From assembly GCF_000002425.4 (NCBI RefSeq), contig NC_037265.1, forward strand, positions 8,519,238 through 8,583,237: 64,000 nucleotides of DNA. Reading direction: 5' to 3'. This stretch comes from Physcomitrium patens. Taxonomy: Eukaryota; Streptophyta; Bryopsida; Funariales; Funariaceae. A model generated the notes under the pieces. That model searched no databases and had not been told where the DNA came from. It was given only the letters and a program-made list of their open reading frames with translations. How positions within the stretch are numbered: the stretch's first letter is position 1; the number at the start of each line of letters is the position of its first letter. Both the position numbers and the translations under genes were made by a program. Below are positions 1-13,039 of the stretch, piece after piece.

Positions 1-2462
1 TAAATTTTTTCAATATTTTACTCTTGTAGCTCATAAAATTGATCCAAATTTTTTGAAAAAAAGCCGTCTATAAATATCACAAAATATCAAGTTTCTCTTA
101 AAGATTTGATTCTAAATGATCTACAAACATTAAAATAGAATAGCTTTAAAATATTTGTAGATCTTTGCATGGACTTTTTAGAAATTTTCTTCTAATTTTG
201 TTTGATCTAAAAACAGGTTTTTATAAAGAATTGAAACTATTTTTAAGGACGAATGTGAGCTCTCAATTATACTCAAAAATTTAAATTTTTGTTATTTTCC
301 TATTTTATGATAATTGAGCATGTTAGATTAGGATTTATATAAGTAGAATTTAGTTTTATAGAATTTTTAGGATTACAACCCTTGATGGTATAAATTATAA
401 CCTAATTCCTTGAATTAGGTTAATTAAGACTAAAATGATAAGAGTTAGAAAATTAGAATAGTAACTTAGTTAATTTAATAATTTAGAGGTTGTTAGTCAT
501 TACTATGAGGGTTAATTAAAAGCCTATAAATGCACCTATAATCATTCACATGATTTAGGAGTTGGAATTATAATTCTCTAAAAGATTTAGTAAAGTTAGT
601 AATGATAATTTTGGTTTTTTTCCCAAATTCAACAAATTCAAGCGACATGGTGGTTCTTCTAATTAATGGGAGTCTTTTTAATGCAATGGTGGCACTGGAT
701 TTACCCTGTGGAGTGAAGAAAAAAAGATCAGCATCCTCTCCTTCAAAATACAAATGAAGCAATGAAATTCTCATCTTGAAGAATTTTTTAAAAAAATTGC
801 CAAGATCCTTGTAAGTAAAAACTTCCATGAAAATTATAATTGAGCATGGATTGAGGCATGTGAGTAGTCGATCTTAGCTTAAAAAGGTATTTTGAACACA
901 ATGGTGAAGTTAGATTTACCAAAAAATGCTCTTTTGACCACTTACAAGAGCCATCAGCCTTAGTGACGAGATTGACTCTTAGATGAATGAAGGCCGTAGA
1001 TCTAGATTAGGGATCTTAAAAATCAAGGGTGGAGATGTAGCCACCCTTCTATGAGCCTCCACTCAATTGTATAAGAGAGGCTTGGTTTTCCAAACCCTCT
1101 CTCTCTCCTCTTTTATGTGAAGGGCGAAGCCATGCCAAAATTTGGCCAAAATCATAATCTTAATTTTGTTTAGACTTAAAATCTCATTGTGAACCTTGGA
1201 TTGTGTGTGTATGGATTTTGAATTGTGAAGGATGGTCATTATGTTTTAAAAGATGCTTCATTGAGGTAGATAGCTCCCTCGGCCTCTCCAAATATCCTAA
1301 GGGTTTCAAGGGCCTCAGATTTTCCTCAATCAGTCATTCAGTTTCTTTTTTTTTGATGTGAAATTCTGAATTGTCATAGCTTTTGTTGATAGCTTTCCAA
1401 AAAGATAGGACACGTTTGATTTGAAATAAGAAAGAATTTTTGGTGAATTTTTGAGTGTGAGGGAGTTGACTGCCTTTGCAGTTTGGATCAATCGAGTTCG
1501 GAAAGGCATTTCTCAGTGCTTGATGATTGGCTTCATTTGAAATTTTGGAATCATCAAGCTTTATAAGTTAAGCTTTGAAGGGCACAAATTTTGTTGGATT
1601 TTAAGACAAGCTGAATTTTTAGTGAATTTCTAAGTGAAGAGGGTTGGTTGCCATGGCAGTTTAGATCACTCAACTTCAAGGGAAGAATCCTCACGATTGG
1701 ATCATTAGATTGCAACGAGATTTATTAGATTAGGAACATCTTCAAGTTAGCCTTGCAATAAGCTAAGAATCATTCAAATCAAAGCTGATTACAAATTTTG
1801 GAAAATTTTGGAGTAGAAGGGGATTGCTGCCTTCAATCCTTGCGTGTTGTCAAGGTACCTTTGCTTTCATCTCTCTTATTTTATTTTTACTATTATCTTC
1901 ACAGTGAATTGTAATCCCCACATTTCACCTTTTGGCTAATAAATTTTAAGTTTTAACTTTTAACCTTCAATATTCTCAATTTAACTTTTAACCTTTAATA
2001 TTCTCACTTTAACTTTTAATTTTAAGTTTTAACTTTAAATTTTAAATCTAATTTTTAATTTTTACTTATTGTCAATTAATAGTAAAAACTTAGTTAATTA
2101 TATTTTTATTATGTTTTCATAATAATTTTAATTTAATATTTTAATTTAATATCAGCAACCATTGCTTGGAAGGCATTAATTTGAATTGAACTACAAACAT
2201 CTACATTTAAATTAACTCATCAATTTCAGAATTGGAAGTCCTTCGATTCCACCCCCTCAACCTGTTGTGTGGCATCAATTTACTGAGTGGTGAATTTGAG
2301 GCTCACAATAAGCATGCCAAATAGTACATTGTTTGAGTTCATACAATGCATACCTTTTTTTTTTATTGAAATGACTTGATATATTATGTCAAATTTGAGA
2401 TTTATTGTTTAAATCTATAATATATAGAAGAAGTTTTATAGTACATGTATAGGCTTATATGG
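1..2462. other. AT-rich intergenic or decayed repeat DNA
   Basis: No convincing coding region is visible here. A minus-strand open frame of 86 codons at 568-828 has no recognisable domain and no neighbours that support it. The stretch 1080-1900 is less AT-rich than its surroundings and contains the internal triplication listed separately. 1900-2160 is low-complexity TTTAA-rich sequence. The whole block may be an old LTR of an unrecognised element, but I could not find paired ends or a target duplication. Confidence 0.4.
1430..1860 (+). repeat. ~180 bp unit, about 2.5 tandem copies
   Basis: Three blocks starting near 1436, 1617 and 1797 share the order: a TTGGTGAATTTTTGAGTG-like phrase, a G-rich phrase, then TGCCTTTGCAGTTTGGATCA or a diverged version of it. 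The spacing is about 180 bp each time. Copies differ by many substitutions, so the array is old. Tandem sub-repeats of this kind are common inside plant LTRs, but I cannot assign this one. Confidence 0.6.
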
Positions 2463-4084
2463 TGTTGTATTACATATATTCTAGCTTAAAAAAGCCATAG
2501 ACATCTAGTTATACAAGGTAATAAAAAATGTAACAATAAAATCTTATTAAGTCTAATAAAGTCTTAAATAAATTCTAAATAATCCTTAAAAATCCTTATC
2601 AAACTTTAACAAATCAAAAAGGATATAAAAGAATTTATAAAAGAAATATAATTAATTTATAAATTAATCTCAAAAAAGATAATTAAGAAATTTTTTAAAA
2701 ATAAAAAAACAAAATTTTAAAGAAATAATAATAAGCTTAAAAAAATATTTGAAATATTTTTTTTAAAGAAATAATAAAGAATTCCAAAAAAAATACTAAA
2801 AATATAAATTTAAAATAAATCCTAAATAAACCTTAGATAAATCCTAATCAAATCCTAAATCCTAAATCAACTTTAATGAAATCGTCATGAATCTTAATCA
2901 AATCCTAGATCAAATCTTTAAAAAATCTTAATAAATTTTAACTAAATCGTATATTGAACCCTAATGAAATCCTAACCAAGTACTAATTGATTTCTAAACC
3001 AACTCTAATCAAATCCTAAAAACTAATTAAATCTTAATCAAACTTTGAACATAACTTATAGTAGATTTAAATCTCAATAATTAATGATTGAATCATTGAT
3101 TTCAACTCAAAATTTGCATACTTCTTAATAATTAAGTTGGAAGCAAATATATTTTTTTAAAGAAAATCAAACATACCAAATAGAAGATAATTCCTAAAAT
3201 CTACTTAAATATTAGCTGGCCTTCTTCTCCAACCTTCATGCAGATATTTTAGAGCCAAAATCTCTTAATTTTACCATTCAATAGGTCTCAAATTTTGCAT
3301 AATTATTGAAAATTAAGTTATTACTTGTATACAAAATTTTATTTCAATCCAACTAGAAATTTGATGGATATTATAAAAACCCTCATTGATCTTCTAAATC
3401 CCAATTTTCAAGACTTCAATATATTTGAGCTTCAATAAACTTTGAACAAACCATTAGATGAAGCTCAAATTTTAAATATAGATTATGTACAATAATAAAT
3501 ACTTAATCACAAAATTTCATGTATAAATCATATATAAATTTTATATAATTGTCTAAAATATTAATATTTTGAATTTTTCAAAATACAAACTCAATAAAAA
3601 ATAACCTTAATTTTACAAAGCCTTTGAAAAATTATTATACAATTTAATTACTTAAAATTAATATTGAAAGAACCACTTTCTTATTTTTTCTCAAATCCTA
3701 TTCTCCAATCAACTAAAGAATCCCAAAGTTATCATATGTGTGTAGTTGTGTATAGTTTTGAGTCTGATTTTGATCTTGGTTCACAACTATTCCTCTTTGG
3801 ATATCAATTCTTCATAATTTTAGGTAATTTTTACTAAAATCTATTTTTAATCTTTTCTTAAACATGCCTATATCAATTATTTATCTTATTTACTTTTATT
3901 TGATTTATTTATGATTCTACAAATTAAATAGAAACTCTTCTATAAAAATACAATATTAAGACTAAATTTTTTATTATCTTCCTATTTTTTATTCTTATTT
4001 TTTTATTATATTTTTTTACTAGGATATTTTATAATAACATCCATATTTTTATTTTTTACCATATAATTGTATTATCACATAACA
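2463..4084 (-). mobile_element. Solo LTR-like element, family A type, copy 1
   Basis: Read on the minus strand, this 1622 bp block aligns throughout with the copies at 21287-22796 and 31965-34017. Shared landmarks are the early phrase around 3750-3800 (AACCAAGATCAAAATCAGAC on the minus strand), a middle section, a degenerate GGATTTAGGATTTGATTA array (2820-3060), and the terminal TAGATGTCTATGG-like phrase near 2500. The ends are TGT..ACA-like. It is flanked by ATGG (2459-2462) and ATGA (4085-4088), a 4 bp target duplication with one mismatch. No coding capacity. It sits inside a decayed copia element. Confidence 0.75.
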
Positions 4085-5470
4085 ATGATGCATCTAATTA
4101 TGACTATTTTAATATTCAATTTATATAATACATTTTCTTTATCATGTACTACTACTAATGAGTCATCTTTGTGTTTTTTGATATAATATCTTTTGGAAAA
4201 AAAAATCAAGATAAGATCTTCATCCACTATATAATCCACAAATATCAAAAAATTATAATATTAATAAATAAAAAAATATCTTTAATATTTTTTTATTTTA
4301 CTAAAACTTATTTGTATTAATATATTTCCTATTTTAATGATTAGATGGCCGTATCTTCCTAAAAATTTGATTCTATTATTATATTTAAAAATATTATTTT
4401 ATTACCTATGATATAATTTAAAGTATTCAAATTTATATACCATGATATATCTTGGTCAATAGATTCTATTGAATTTATCTTAAGCTAATTAATACATGAA
4501 TCTACAACTTGGTAGATATCATCTTCCTCATATGATTGTTGTTTATGTTTTGGTTCCAAAATAGGATGTTTTGGCTTAGTTTTAACTTAATGTATTTAAT
4601 CTTTAATTGATTTATTTTTTTATTTTTATTTTATTTTTGTTTTTGTTTTTTTTCATTTTCATGATATGATTTTTTTAGTCTTTGGCCTATTAAAATGAGC
4701 TTCAACCTCACATTTTCTTTAAATATGACCAACTTCTTTATAAAAGTTGCTTACTTTGAATCTTTATTTTTTAATCTATAAGATTTGAATCTTAGTTTAT
4801 AATTTTAGCTTTTTTAATGAGTGCAAAAAATTTGAAGCTAATAAATAGATGGTCTATGTTATTAAGAGGATCTAAGTTTATATTGATGATGTACATATTG
4901 TTAAAATCTATATGAAGGATAATGTTCATAGAAGCCTTGAGTTTGAAAGCCTTTTTGAAATTAATTCTTAAATGTTGGTGATCTTAAAGAGTAATAATCT
5001 TGTCTTATTTGAATAATCAAAATTTTACTTATTTTCTTTGTTCTCAAATCTAGAGCCAAAGACATCTTAAAAGTGATGAATTTAGATTCTAGTGCCATGT
5101 ACATAGAAAATCAATTTGTATTTGGTATCATTTTGAAAATCTTCACAATGCAATAAACTTCTATATTTTTAAACAAGTCAATATTGATTTTTAACTATAA
5201 GACAACAACTTCCTTCATGTTAGGTATATGATTGCATTCTCTGAATTTTTCATGATAATTTTTTTTTAATGAACATAGTTTTGTGTAGTCTATTGAAGGC
5301 CTTATACTTTTTTTTGAATTTTATATAGCACCAATATTGCTCTTTGTATTTCTTTAGTAGAAAAAATGTGATAATTTTGGCATTGATGTTGATGGCTATA
5401 AGAGCACTCTCTTATTCCAACTATTTTGTTTTTAGCATCACAATTGATAATAGTGTAGTATAATAGATAT
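4085..5470 (-). pseudogene. Decayed copia gag-protease remnant
   Basis: On the minus strand around 4690-4760 there is a ruined CCHC zinc knuckle: the spacing of the last two ligands (KEVG-H-I*RK-C) is kept, while the first two cysteines read Ser and Tyr. Further on, near 4440-4480, comes a protease-like phrase (SWYIN..N..IGNKIIF) that resembles the copia pattern WY(I/L)DSGASNHMTGNK with the active site mutated. There are many stops and frame breaks. The copia assignment rests on these two short matches and their order, so it is moderate only. The LTR-like copy at 2463-4084 interrupts it. Confidence 0.45.
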
Positions 5471-7150
5471 AAAATTAGTCTTATTAAAACATATTCTTCA
5501 TAAAAACTTTAATAGTCCTAAAAAAGTAGCTTTAATACTATGTAATCTATTCACAAAAAATATTTTGATAAATTTATATATCAAATAATTTATAAAAAAT
5601 ACTATGAAGAACATATAATATTTGACCAAAAGTAGCACAAGGGCAGAAATTAAATATTCAAATGAGAAGAAGATTTTACACAATAAATAAATGATAAATT
5701 AAAGATTGCAATAAAATAAAGATGGATGATCAAAGATTAAAGAGGCTCTTCTAATAGTTGATAGATTATCTAAGCTATTGATAATATTTTATATTAAGAC
5801 AAGAAAACCATCTTATTATTTTATTATTATTATTGATTTTATAACCTTTTTCAAATAAAATATTTGAAATTCCATGAAGAATGATTTCTACTTCTAATAA
5901 TATTACCAAAAATCAAAAATATCTTCTAAGGTTGTGATACCAAATAAATTGCATCTTGTTATTTATTTAAAGAAAAACATATTATTCTTGAAGATCTTTA
6001 TTTCTATAATATCATCTTGAAGATTGTAACAATGCCAATATTTTGTCTAATAACTCACCAAACAATAGGTTATGAGTTAAATCTTTTGATTGATAAGATT
6101 ATCTTGATTTTTTAAATCAAAATATAGTACTTTATAGCAAATATTATTTTGTTTCTTTTCCTTAATTATAATAGATGTTATTAATAAAATTTTTTAATTT
6201 TTTCTATTGCATGTATATGATTCTTAGATAGCTTGTATATATATATATATATATATATATTCACTAATATCATATCTACGCCAATATACATGATATTATA
6301 ACATATTTTGGTATTTTTTTAAATTTAAAATCTCTTCTGCTTCAAATTCTTTATTATTGTTCACTTCTATAAGAAGTGGCATCTATATTCTTCTCACTAT
6401 ATTTACTATCTTATATTATTTAAGAAAAAACATGTAGAACATAAGATGGATCTTCATGGACTTTGATAGGTGCAATACATGTGCGCTTGGATTGATTCAT
6501 TTACAAATAAAAAACTATCTAAATCTGTAATAATCCAACTTGTTACAAGAATATATAGTCTTGATATTATAATGGTCATATGTAGCATTAATAATTTTTT
6601 TTAAAATCTTTGGCTATTTGATTATTAATTTTTTTTGAAATCAAAAGTATCAAATTATAAATAATAACATAAAATCATAATTTTTAAATAGAAGAATATA
6701 TTATATTCTTATAAGCAAGATTTGCTATTAACAAAAAAAATTGTTCAATCATCTTAGTGATAGTTGATGGAAAATCTTAGATCATGGTTGTTTTGATATA
6801 CAGAGTGGTTGAAAAAAATATGAAGTTGATGATAAGATGTTATTAATCTTTAATAAACATCACATAATTATACAAAGTCATTAATTACCTTTTACATTTG
6901 AAGCCATCAAAAATCTTTTTGTATTGATTTTAAGGTCTTGTTATATCTCAAGTGCCTTGCAATTGAAAAACCATGATAATTTTAAAAAACTTGTAATTAA
7001 GCTTCATATTTTAAAATATATAAGTATTATTTGAATTTTTTTTTAAATTTAAACTTAAAAACACTATAAATTTAAAAATAATACATTTTTGTGACATTCA
7101 AAAAAAATGATATATGATTAAAATTAAAATAACTATTATAAAATACAAAA
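5471..7150 (-). pseudogene. B1: decayed family B gypsy 3' half
   Basis: This aligns, in the same order and orientation, with the 3' part of B2 (16705-18600) and B3 (46970-48950). The accessory-ORF region is at about 5720-5960, the chromodomain and integrase C-terminus near 6310-6560, the integrase core at 6580-6850, and the H2C2 region up to about 7010. Stops and frameshifts are everywhere and AT content is very high, so this is the oldest-looking family B copy. RT, protease and gag are missing, and the 3' LTR to the left is not recognisable. Confidence 0.6.
6236..6260. repeat. (TA)n microsatellite
   Basis: About twelve uninterrupted TA dinucleotides lie inside the B1 remnant. This is a simple-sequence tract. 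Confidence 0.95.
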
Positions 7151-7199
7151 AATATAGAGATTCTTGAGTTAAGATAAGAATATAAGAAAGATCTTTACA

Positions 7200-7435
7200 A
7201 AAATGAAAAAAACCTTAATCTACATATATTATTTAATTAAAAATCTTTTATCAATATTTTATAAGTTATTTAATATGTGTTTAACTTACAAGATAAGTTT
7301 TTAATATGTGCGCTAAATAATGAGCTAATAAAATAAAAGACCAACATGTGCAACATATGAACAACTTGTAAAATAAGTAGTTAATATGTACAATACTATA
7401 TCCTTGGTGATTGCTTGAGCCTATACAAATTTTTT
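7200..7435 (-). repeat. Possible family B LTR remnant
   Basis: Phrases such as ACATGTGCAACATATG followed by AACTTGT resemble 16425-16560 of the B2 3' LTR in the same orientation. Identity is low and the ends are not defined. It may be the 5' LTR of B1 after deletion of the B1 5' internal region. Confidence 0.3.
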
Positions 7436-7439
7436 TTCA

Positions 7440-7755
7440 ACTTATAAATAAGATGTCATTTGCCTTCTTCAACAAATCTTTGAAGTTGATCCATGTAGAT
7501 GTCTTCTTCAAACCTTCTATTTAAAAAAACTGTCTTTATATCTATTTGTTATCTTTATATCTAAATCAATTATTGCTCCAATTATTACAATGATTCTAAT
7601 GGTGTTGAATTTGGCCAAAAGAGCAAATGTTTCATTGAAATCAATACCAACAACTTATGAATAGCCTTTGACAACCAATCTAACCTTATATTTCATAATA
7701 TTGTCCATTGCATCTTTTTGGTTTTAAACACCTACTTACAACCAATTATAGTCTT
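7440..7755 (-). pseudogene. Copia reverse transcriptase fragment
   Basis: The minus-strand translation shows the N-terminal part of a Ty1/copia RT: IGCK*VFKTKKDAMDNI, then YKVRLVVKGYS, GIDFNETFALLAK, a stretch ending in TIR, and later the MDQLQ..VEEGK phrase. These match the canonical WVFK.K.D..G...YKARLVAKGY.Q..GID..ETFAPVA order. Stop codons and frameshifts break it. It abuts the last bases of the R1 5' LTR on its right, which suggests R1 landed in or beside this copia element. Confidence 0.8.
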
Positions 7756-7815
7756 TTTAAACGTCACAAGAGTGTATTGATATTTTAGTTCTTTGATGTT
7801 CATATTCTTGATAAT
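7756..7815 (+). mobile_element. R1 5' LTR, U5 remnant only
   Basis: Sixty bases ending CTTGATAATTTGACA match the last ~60 bases of the plus-orientation family B LTRs at 14805-14867 and about 38880-38950. The rest of this 5' LTR is missing, so R1 is 5'-truncated or has suffered a deletion. Confidence 0.55.
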
Positions 7816-9110
7816 TTGACAAGAATACTAATTTTTTATTTTTATCTTTTTTTAGAAGTAAGTAGATTATTCTACTTCTATTATTGTATTTTAAAGATTA
7901 CGGATTATTCACCTTTAAACAAACTATTTAGTTTTTTAACACCAATTGTTTTAAAAAAGAGAGCCGATCACTCCTCTTTGTGGAAGTTTTTATTCAATAT
8001 TAAAATTTATAGATTTTCATCTTCTAATTTAACTTCTAAATTTGTTAAGTTGTTTGAAATGGAAAAAAAAATCATGGATGCTATACTTAGTGGAAGTGAG
8101 AATAGTTTTACAACTATTGTAGCTCTTTAAAAAAATTTCAACACTCTTAAAGCAAAAATTTCATACATTACCAGTGCCAACCATAGAAACATTAATCTTA
8201 TACCTATAGAAGAAGTTCAAAATCTATGGCAAGAAATTGTTCAATTGAAGGAAGGAAGTAAATCAACTTTACAACCAAATCTAAGAAGTTTTGCTTCTAC
8301 AAGTACAATGGAGATACGAATTAGTATATCAGATAAGTTTGATGGAATAAGATCAAAATTTCAAGGATTTTTGCAACAAGTCAAGCTCTATTTAAAATTG
8401 CATTTGTTCTAATACGTTGATAGATTTATTCAAGTTGGATTTATAGGCACACTTCTATCTAGAAGTGCTCACTTTTAATTTGTATTTTTAATGAAAAAAA
8501 ATTCATAAATCTTTTAAGATTTGAATTTATTTTTAGAAGTATTTATGATTATATTTAGAAAAAATAATTTAAAAAGAATAATAAAAATTAAAATCTTATC
8601 TTTACAATAAGGATCACAATCAACTATCATATATGTTGCTAAATTCCAAAATATTGCTTATGGCATGGAATGGAATGATAAAGCCATTATTAATCGATTT
8701 TGATATAGATTGAAGGATAATATCAAAGATTTATTATTAACAATATTAAAGATAAAATCCTTAAAATAATTTATTACTTAAGCCATTACATGCAATAATT
8801 CATTATTTGAAAGGCATCAAGAACAAAGACTTAGTTGTAGAGAAACAAGTCAAGTAATGATGATACTTTCTAAGTTTTTAGAAACTCATTCATCAAGGCC
8901 GAAAGTAATGCAAATTGATATAATACATTTTAAATGCCTCACTAAGTAAGAAAAGACTTGATGCTATCAAGAAGATTTGTGCTTATATTGTGAAGAAGCT
9001 AAGTACATTGTTCAACATTGTCCAAAGAAGCAATACAATCACAAAATAAGAAGTATAATTGCCAAAGAAGACAATGTGGTAGAAAATAAGTTTTTCCAAC
9101 TACAATAGGT
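7816..9110 (+). pseudogene. R1 gag, decayed
   Basis: This is the first internal gene of the plus-strand chromovirus R1. The phrase around 8325-8400 (KFDGIRSKFQGFLQQVKL) corresponds to the KFDGT.SKF.GFVNQI.L segment of family D gag. A zinc knuckle at about 8979-9025 keeps C-LY-C spacing and the last Cys, but the histidine ligand is Tyr. There are several in-frame stops. An open frame of 104 codons at 7816-8130 overlaps the start, but I cannot prove it is the native gag N-terminus. Confidence 0.6.
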
Positions 9111-10060
9111 ACCATGTGGTTGGAATCATGTACAATACCTAGTACAAGTCCTATTTTCTTTTCAAATCCTTCATATTTGTTTTATAATAGATGTATCTTT
9201 AGTACCTAAAAATTACAAAGTATTTATATTATTAGATTCAAGAGCCTCAACCTATTTTATATTCTTATACAATTGATGTATAAAAAGAAGCTCAATTAGT
9301 ATTTGGATTACTCTATAACTTATTTCAAAATGAGTTGATTGCACAAAAAGAGTACATTAATAAGAACTTGGCTAAAAACTTCATATGCCATTCAAAATCT
9401 CCAACATGAGCTTCTATCTTATTTTTGATGAAAAAAGATGGATCTCTATAAATGTGTGTAGATTATTGAGGACTTAACATGATAACTATCAAGAATAAGT
9501 ATGTCCTATCTTTGATTTCAAGACTTCTTAATCAATTCAATTAAATAAAGATTTATATAAAAATAGATCTATGAGGGGCATACAAACTTATCTATATTAA
9601 AAAAAGATATGAGTGAAAGATTACTTTTTGAACTAAGTATGTACATTCCAAATTTAATATTATACCTTTTGAACTTACAAATGTACTAGTTCTTTTTTAA
9701 CATCTCATGAATGATGTCTTTTGTAAATTTCTTCATGATTTTATTGTCTATTATTTAGATGATAATCTAATCTACTCTAAGAATACAAAAAAACATAAAC
9801 TTCATATTCATCATGTATTGCAAAAACTTAGAGATGCAAGATTACATGCAAAGATGAAAAAGTGTGTATTCTATACTATTCAAGTTGATTTTCTATGATA
9901 TATCATTTCCAAAAAAGGATTAATGATGGATCCTAAGAAGGTCCAGACTATCATACATTGAAAGGTTTCAAAAACAATCAGAGATGTACAATATTTTTTA
10001 AGATTTGCCAATTATTATCAAATCTTTATCAAGAACTCTTTTTAAGCTGTGACTTTTCTT
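9111..10060 (+). pseudogene. R1 protease stub and reverse transcriptase
   Basis: The protease active site reads Asp-Ser-Arg (9235-9243) where Asp-Ser-Gly is expected. About 40 bp later the reading jumps to the RT entry phrase (YNLFQNEL..QKEYINKNLAKNFICHSKS), so roughly 500 bp of protease and linker are deleted compared with family D. RT continues with KKDGSL*MCVDY*GLN and the YLDD catalytic box in the open frame 9707-9898, followed by the DPKKVQTI phrase. Numerous stops make it non-functional. Confidence 0.8.
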
Positions 10061-11830
10061 ATATATTTGACATTTAAAGACAAAATTCAATAGAGCAAAG
10101 AAATAAAAATATCTTTTAAAGCCTTAAAGATAACATTTTATTTTGCACCAATTTCAATTTTTTTAAGGCATTCTTTATGGAAACAAATATATTGAACTTT
10201 GCTATAGGTGTTGTTTTATTACAAATGGGAGCAAATGATAAGCTCTACCTCATTGCTTTTCATTCCATGAAATTTTCAACAATTAAAATTAACTACAAGA
10301 TCCACAACAAAGAACTTTTTGCAATTGTAGATTCATTTCAATAATGGTATCATTATCTAGAAGGCACTTTTACTTCAATTATTGTATATATGGTATTGTA
10401 TTATATATCATCCTATTTGAGAATGCACCAGGCATCTAGCTATGGAAGGTAGCATTATGTTTTACAAATATTTAAGAATCCTAATATGTTTCACCCTTAT
10501 AAGAAGAATGTAGTTCGAATTTTAATTCAAAAGTACTTAAATCTAATATAAAGTGCTCAAAAATATCCTTCTTAATAATTTCAACCATACATAAACTCCA
10601 ATTGCCTTGTTACTTTTATAATTAGGTAATTTCAAATTTTCTTTGTAAACCTTAATTCTAACTAGCAAGCTTTAGCAAGCTGTAGCTCCTAATCTAACTA
10701 TCCACTTAAAAAAAAATTATATAAACAAATGCTACTATAAATCTTTTATGTATTCAAAAAAAATTCACCTCAATCCAACTTACAAATCGTGAGAAAACAA
10801 CCAAAAACCACACTAGTATTACATAGCCACCAACTTGAAAGTTGATGCAAATGTTTTAGCAGTGATTTTTCCTTCTTCAAATATTAACTTTAATTCAAAA
10901 TTGCTATATAGCTTGATCTTCAAGTTTTCTAATACTATGCCAAATTTCACCTTGATCTGACTTATAGATCTTTAAATATCATAGAAATCCTATCCAACCT
11001 CAAATTGCCAACTTCTAATACCTTCTTGTACCAAAACCTAGGTATCTCCTAACTGCATTGTTAGATTTTTAAAATTTTTTACATACATTTAGTACACTAA
11101 ATTAAACAAGTATTTTCAAATTTTGAATTATAAATGTGACATCAATTTTATAAAATAGCTGAGAGTGCTAGATCTAATTATATTACATAAATCCCAAGTT
11201 GTCAATACAAATCTTAATTTTGAATAACATTTATAAAGTTTAAATAAATCCTACAAAAAAAAGATTATGTTTTTAAAATAAGTTCAAAGCTAGTTCTTAA
11301 ATCTTAATCTTTGATCTTTGAATGAAATCCTAATTTGTCCTAGGCAATCATTTTAGTTGCCAAAGGTTTGATTTTGACCCTGACTTACAAACGATTGACC
11401 CTCGAGTATCAATCTAACCTATCTTAAGGATTCTTTTAAGAAAATCCTACCCTCATCTTTATCCTAATATCAACCATATTAAATATTTATCCCTTCTAAC
11501 CTGATTTTATTAATTTATGGTCTTTTTAAGACAATAAAAGAGTTTCTATAGCCTGAAAGGTAAAATTACTAACCAACTTCTAACCTACTAACTATTAAGA
11601 CAAGAAAATAAATTAAGAGGCTTTTATAAAAGCCATATTTAAATATCTTGAATTATTATCGAATCAAGATAATTAGATATTAATTAAAATTTTATTTTTG
11701 ATTATATTTTTATCATATAGTCATATTACATAAGAACAACAGATTACAAGAATCTTGAGTACTTCATATTGGCATAAGTTTTGAAACATTGCCAAGCCCA
11801 TTGAAGTATGTCTTTATCAAGATTTAATTA
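10061..11830 (+). pseudogene. R1 RNase H, split by an insertion
   Basis: The first part (10061-10393) shows the ...F.SMKFSTIKINYKIHNKELFAIVDSF... region of gypsy RNase H. The second part resumes at 11739 with DYKNLEYF, the conserved (T)DHKNLEYF box. The interruption is the 1345 bp solo LTR-like copy 4. Both parts carry stops. Confidence 0.75.
10394..11738 (-). mobile_element. Solo LTR-like element, family A type, copy 4
   Basis: The minus-strand reading starts TGTTCTTATGTAATATGACT and ends ATATATAATACAATA. It matches the starts and ends of the other copies, including the penultimate TAGATGCCTGGTGCATTCTC phrase. The 4 bp flanks are ATGG (10390-10393) and ACAG (11739-11742). The uninterrupted homologue in family D RNase H reads GTATACACAGATCACAAG, so ACAG is the original target and the left copy has two transitions. 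At 1345 bp it is the shortest copy, and the telomere-like array is nearly absent. Confidence 0.8.
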
Positions 11831-12960
11831 TATAATCATGTGATATTTGTTCAAGATCTAAAACTCTTCCTTATTGATCTTATAGACTTCTTTAGCCATT
11901 ACCTATTTTGAAATAAGCATAGACTTTTTATTCTATGAATATCATAAATCTGTCAATTTTAGATTTGTATGATTTTATATTTGTAATAATAGATCATTTT
12001 ACCAAGATGGCACATTTTATATCATATATAAAATCTATCACAAATAAAGAAATGACTAAGTTTTTTTTTTGACCACATCTATTACTATTATAGATTACCT
12101 AAAGATATTATATCAGATAAGAAGATTTAATTTATATCAAGATTTTGAAAAACCTTTTTAGAATTTTAAAAGTAGATATAAAACTCGTTTAGGCTTTTCA
12201 TCCTCAAATTAATAGACAAATGAAATGGATGAATCAAGTTTTGGAACAGTACTTGAGGTATACTATTAATTATCATCAAGATAATTGGATAACTCTTTTG
12301 CCATTGGTAGAATTTATATACAATAATTTGATATATTTTTCTATTCAAAAAATATCTTTTTTTGCTAATTATGGTTATCATCTATGATTTGATATTTTTG
12401 ACTTTTCAAAAATTGATGATCTTGCAATAGAAGGTTTAACAAATTATTTGTCGAAACTACATACAACAATGAAGGCATAATTAAAGAAAAATCAAGAACA
12501 ACAAAAAGATCAATGTAGATGTCTATCTCATGGAAAAACTACAATTTAAGATGAAAGAGAAGGTATGATTATTTTGACGCAATATGAAGACTATTCATCC
12601 TTGTGATGAGTTGGACTATCATAAGCTTGGACCTTTTCCTATTTGTAAACAAGTCAATCTTGTTGCTTATTGATTTCATCTAAAGAGCCTATGAACATCC
12701 ATTTTATATTCCATGTCTCTCTTCTTGAGCCATATAAGACAATGAATATCTAAGAAAGAAGACAAATGCTACCTCTTCTTATAGAAATAGATAACAATTA
12801 AGAATTTAAAACCAAAAAAGTCCTAAATTCAAGGTAGCACAAAAATAGATTAAAATATCTTGTTCATTGGCATAGATATGATATTAGTGAATGCACAGGG
12901 AGCCAAAAAAGAATCTTGCAAATGTAACAAAGAAGGTTGAGGTTTTTCATCAATGACATC
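11831..12960 (+). pseudogene. R1 integrase and chromodomain, decayed
   Basis: The integrase core shows FVIVDHFTKMAHF-type sequence (about 11960-12025), YHYYRLPKDIISD (12070-12120), and QINRQMKWMNQVLEQYL (12205-12260), the equivalents of the DDE-core phrases in family D. The C-terminal SLLEPYKTM phrase is at about 12715-12745. A chromodomain-like segment follows (NKLKYLVHWHRYDISE, then EPKKNLANVTKKVEVFHQ; 12840-12960). Frame breaks are frequent. Confidence 0.75.
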
Positions 12961-13039
12961 CATCAAAATCAAAATAAAGAATAACAAATCTTTGTTATAA
13001 AAGAAAGAAGATCCAAAGAAAATAGCATTCTACCTTCTA

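Noticed and set aside
568-828. 86-codon minus-strand frame near the left edge
   Set aside because: It has no recognisable domain, no conserved partner in the window and no supporting context. It could be chance in AT-rich DNA.
6236-6260. TA tract as an origin or promoter
   Set aside because: It is a simple microsatellite in decayed retroelement DNA with no flanking signals.
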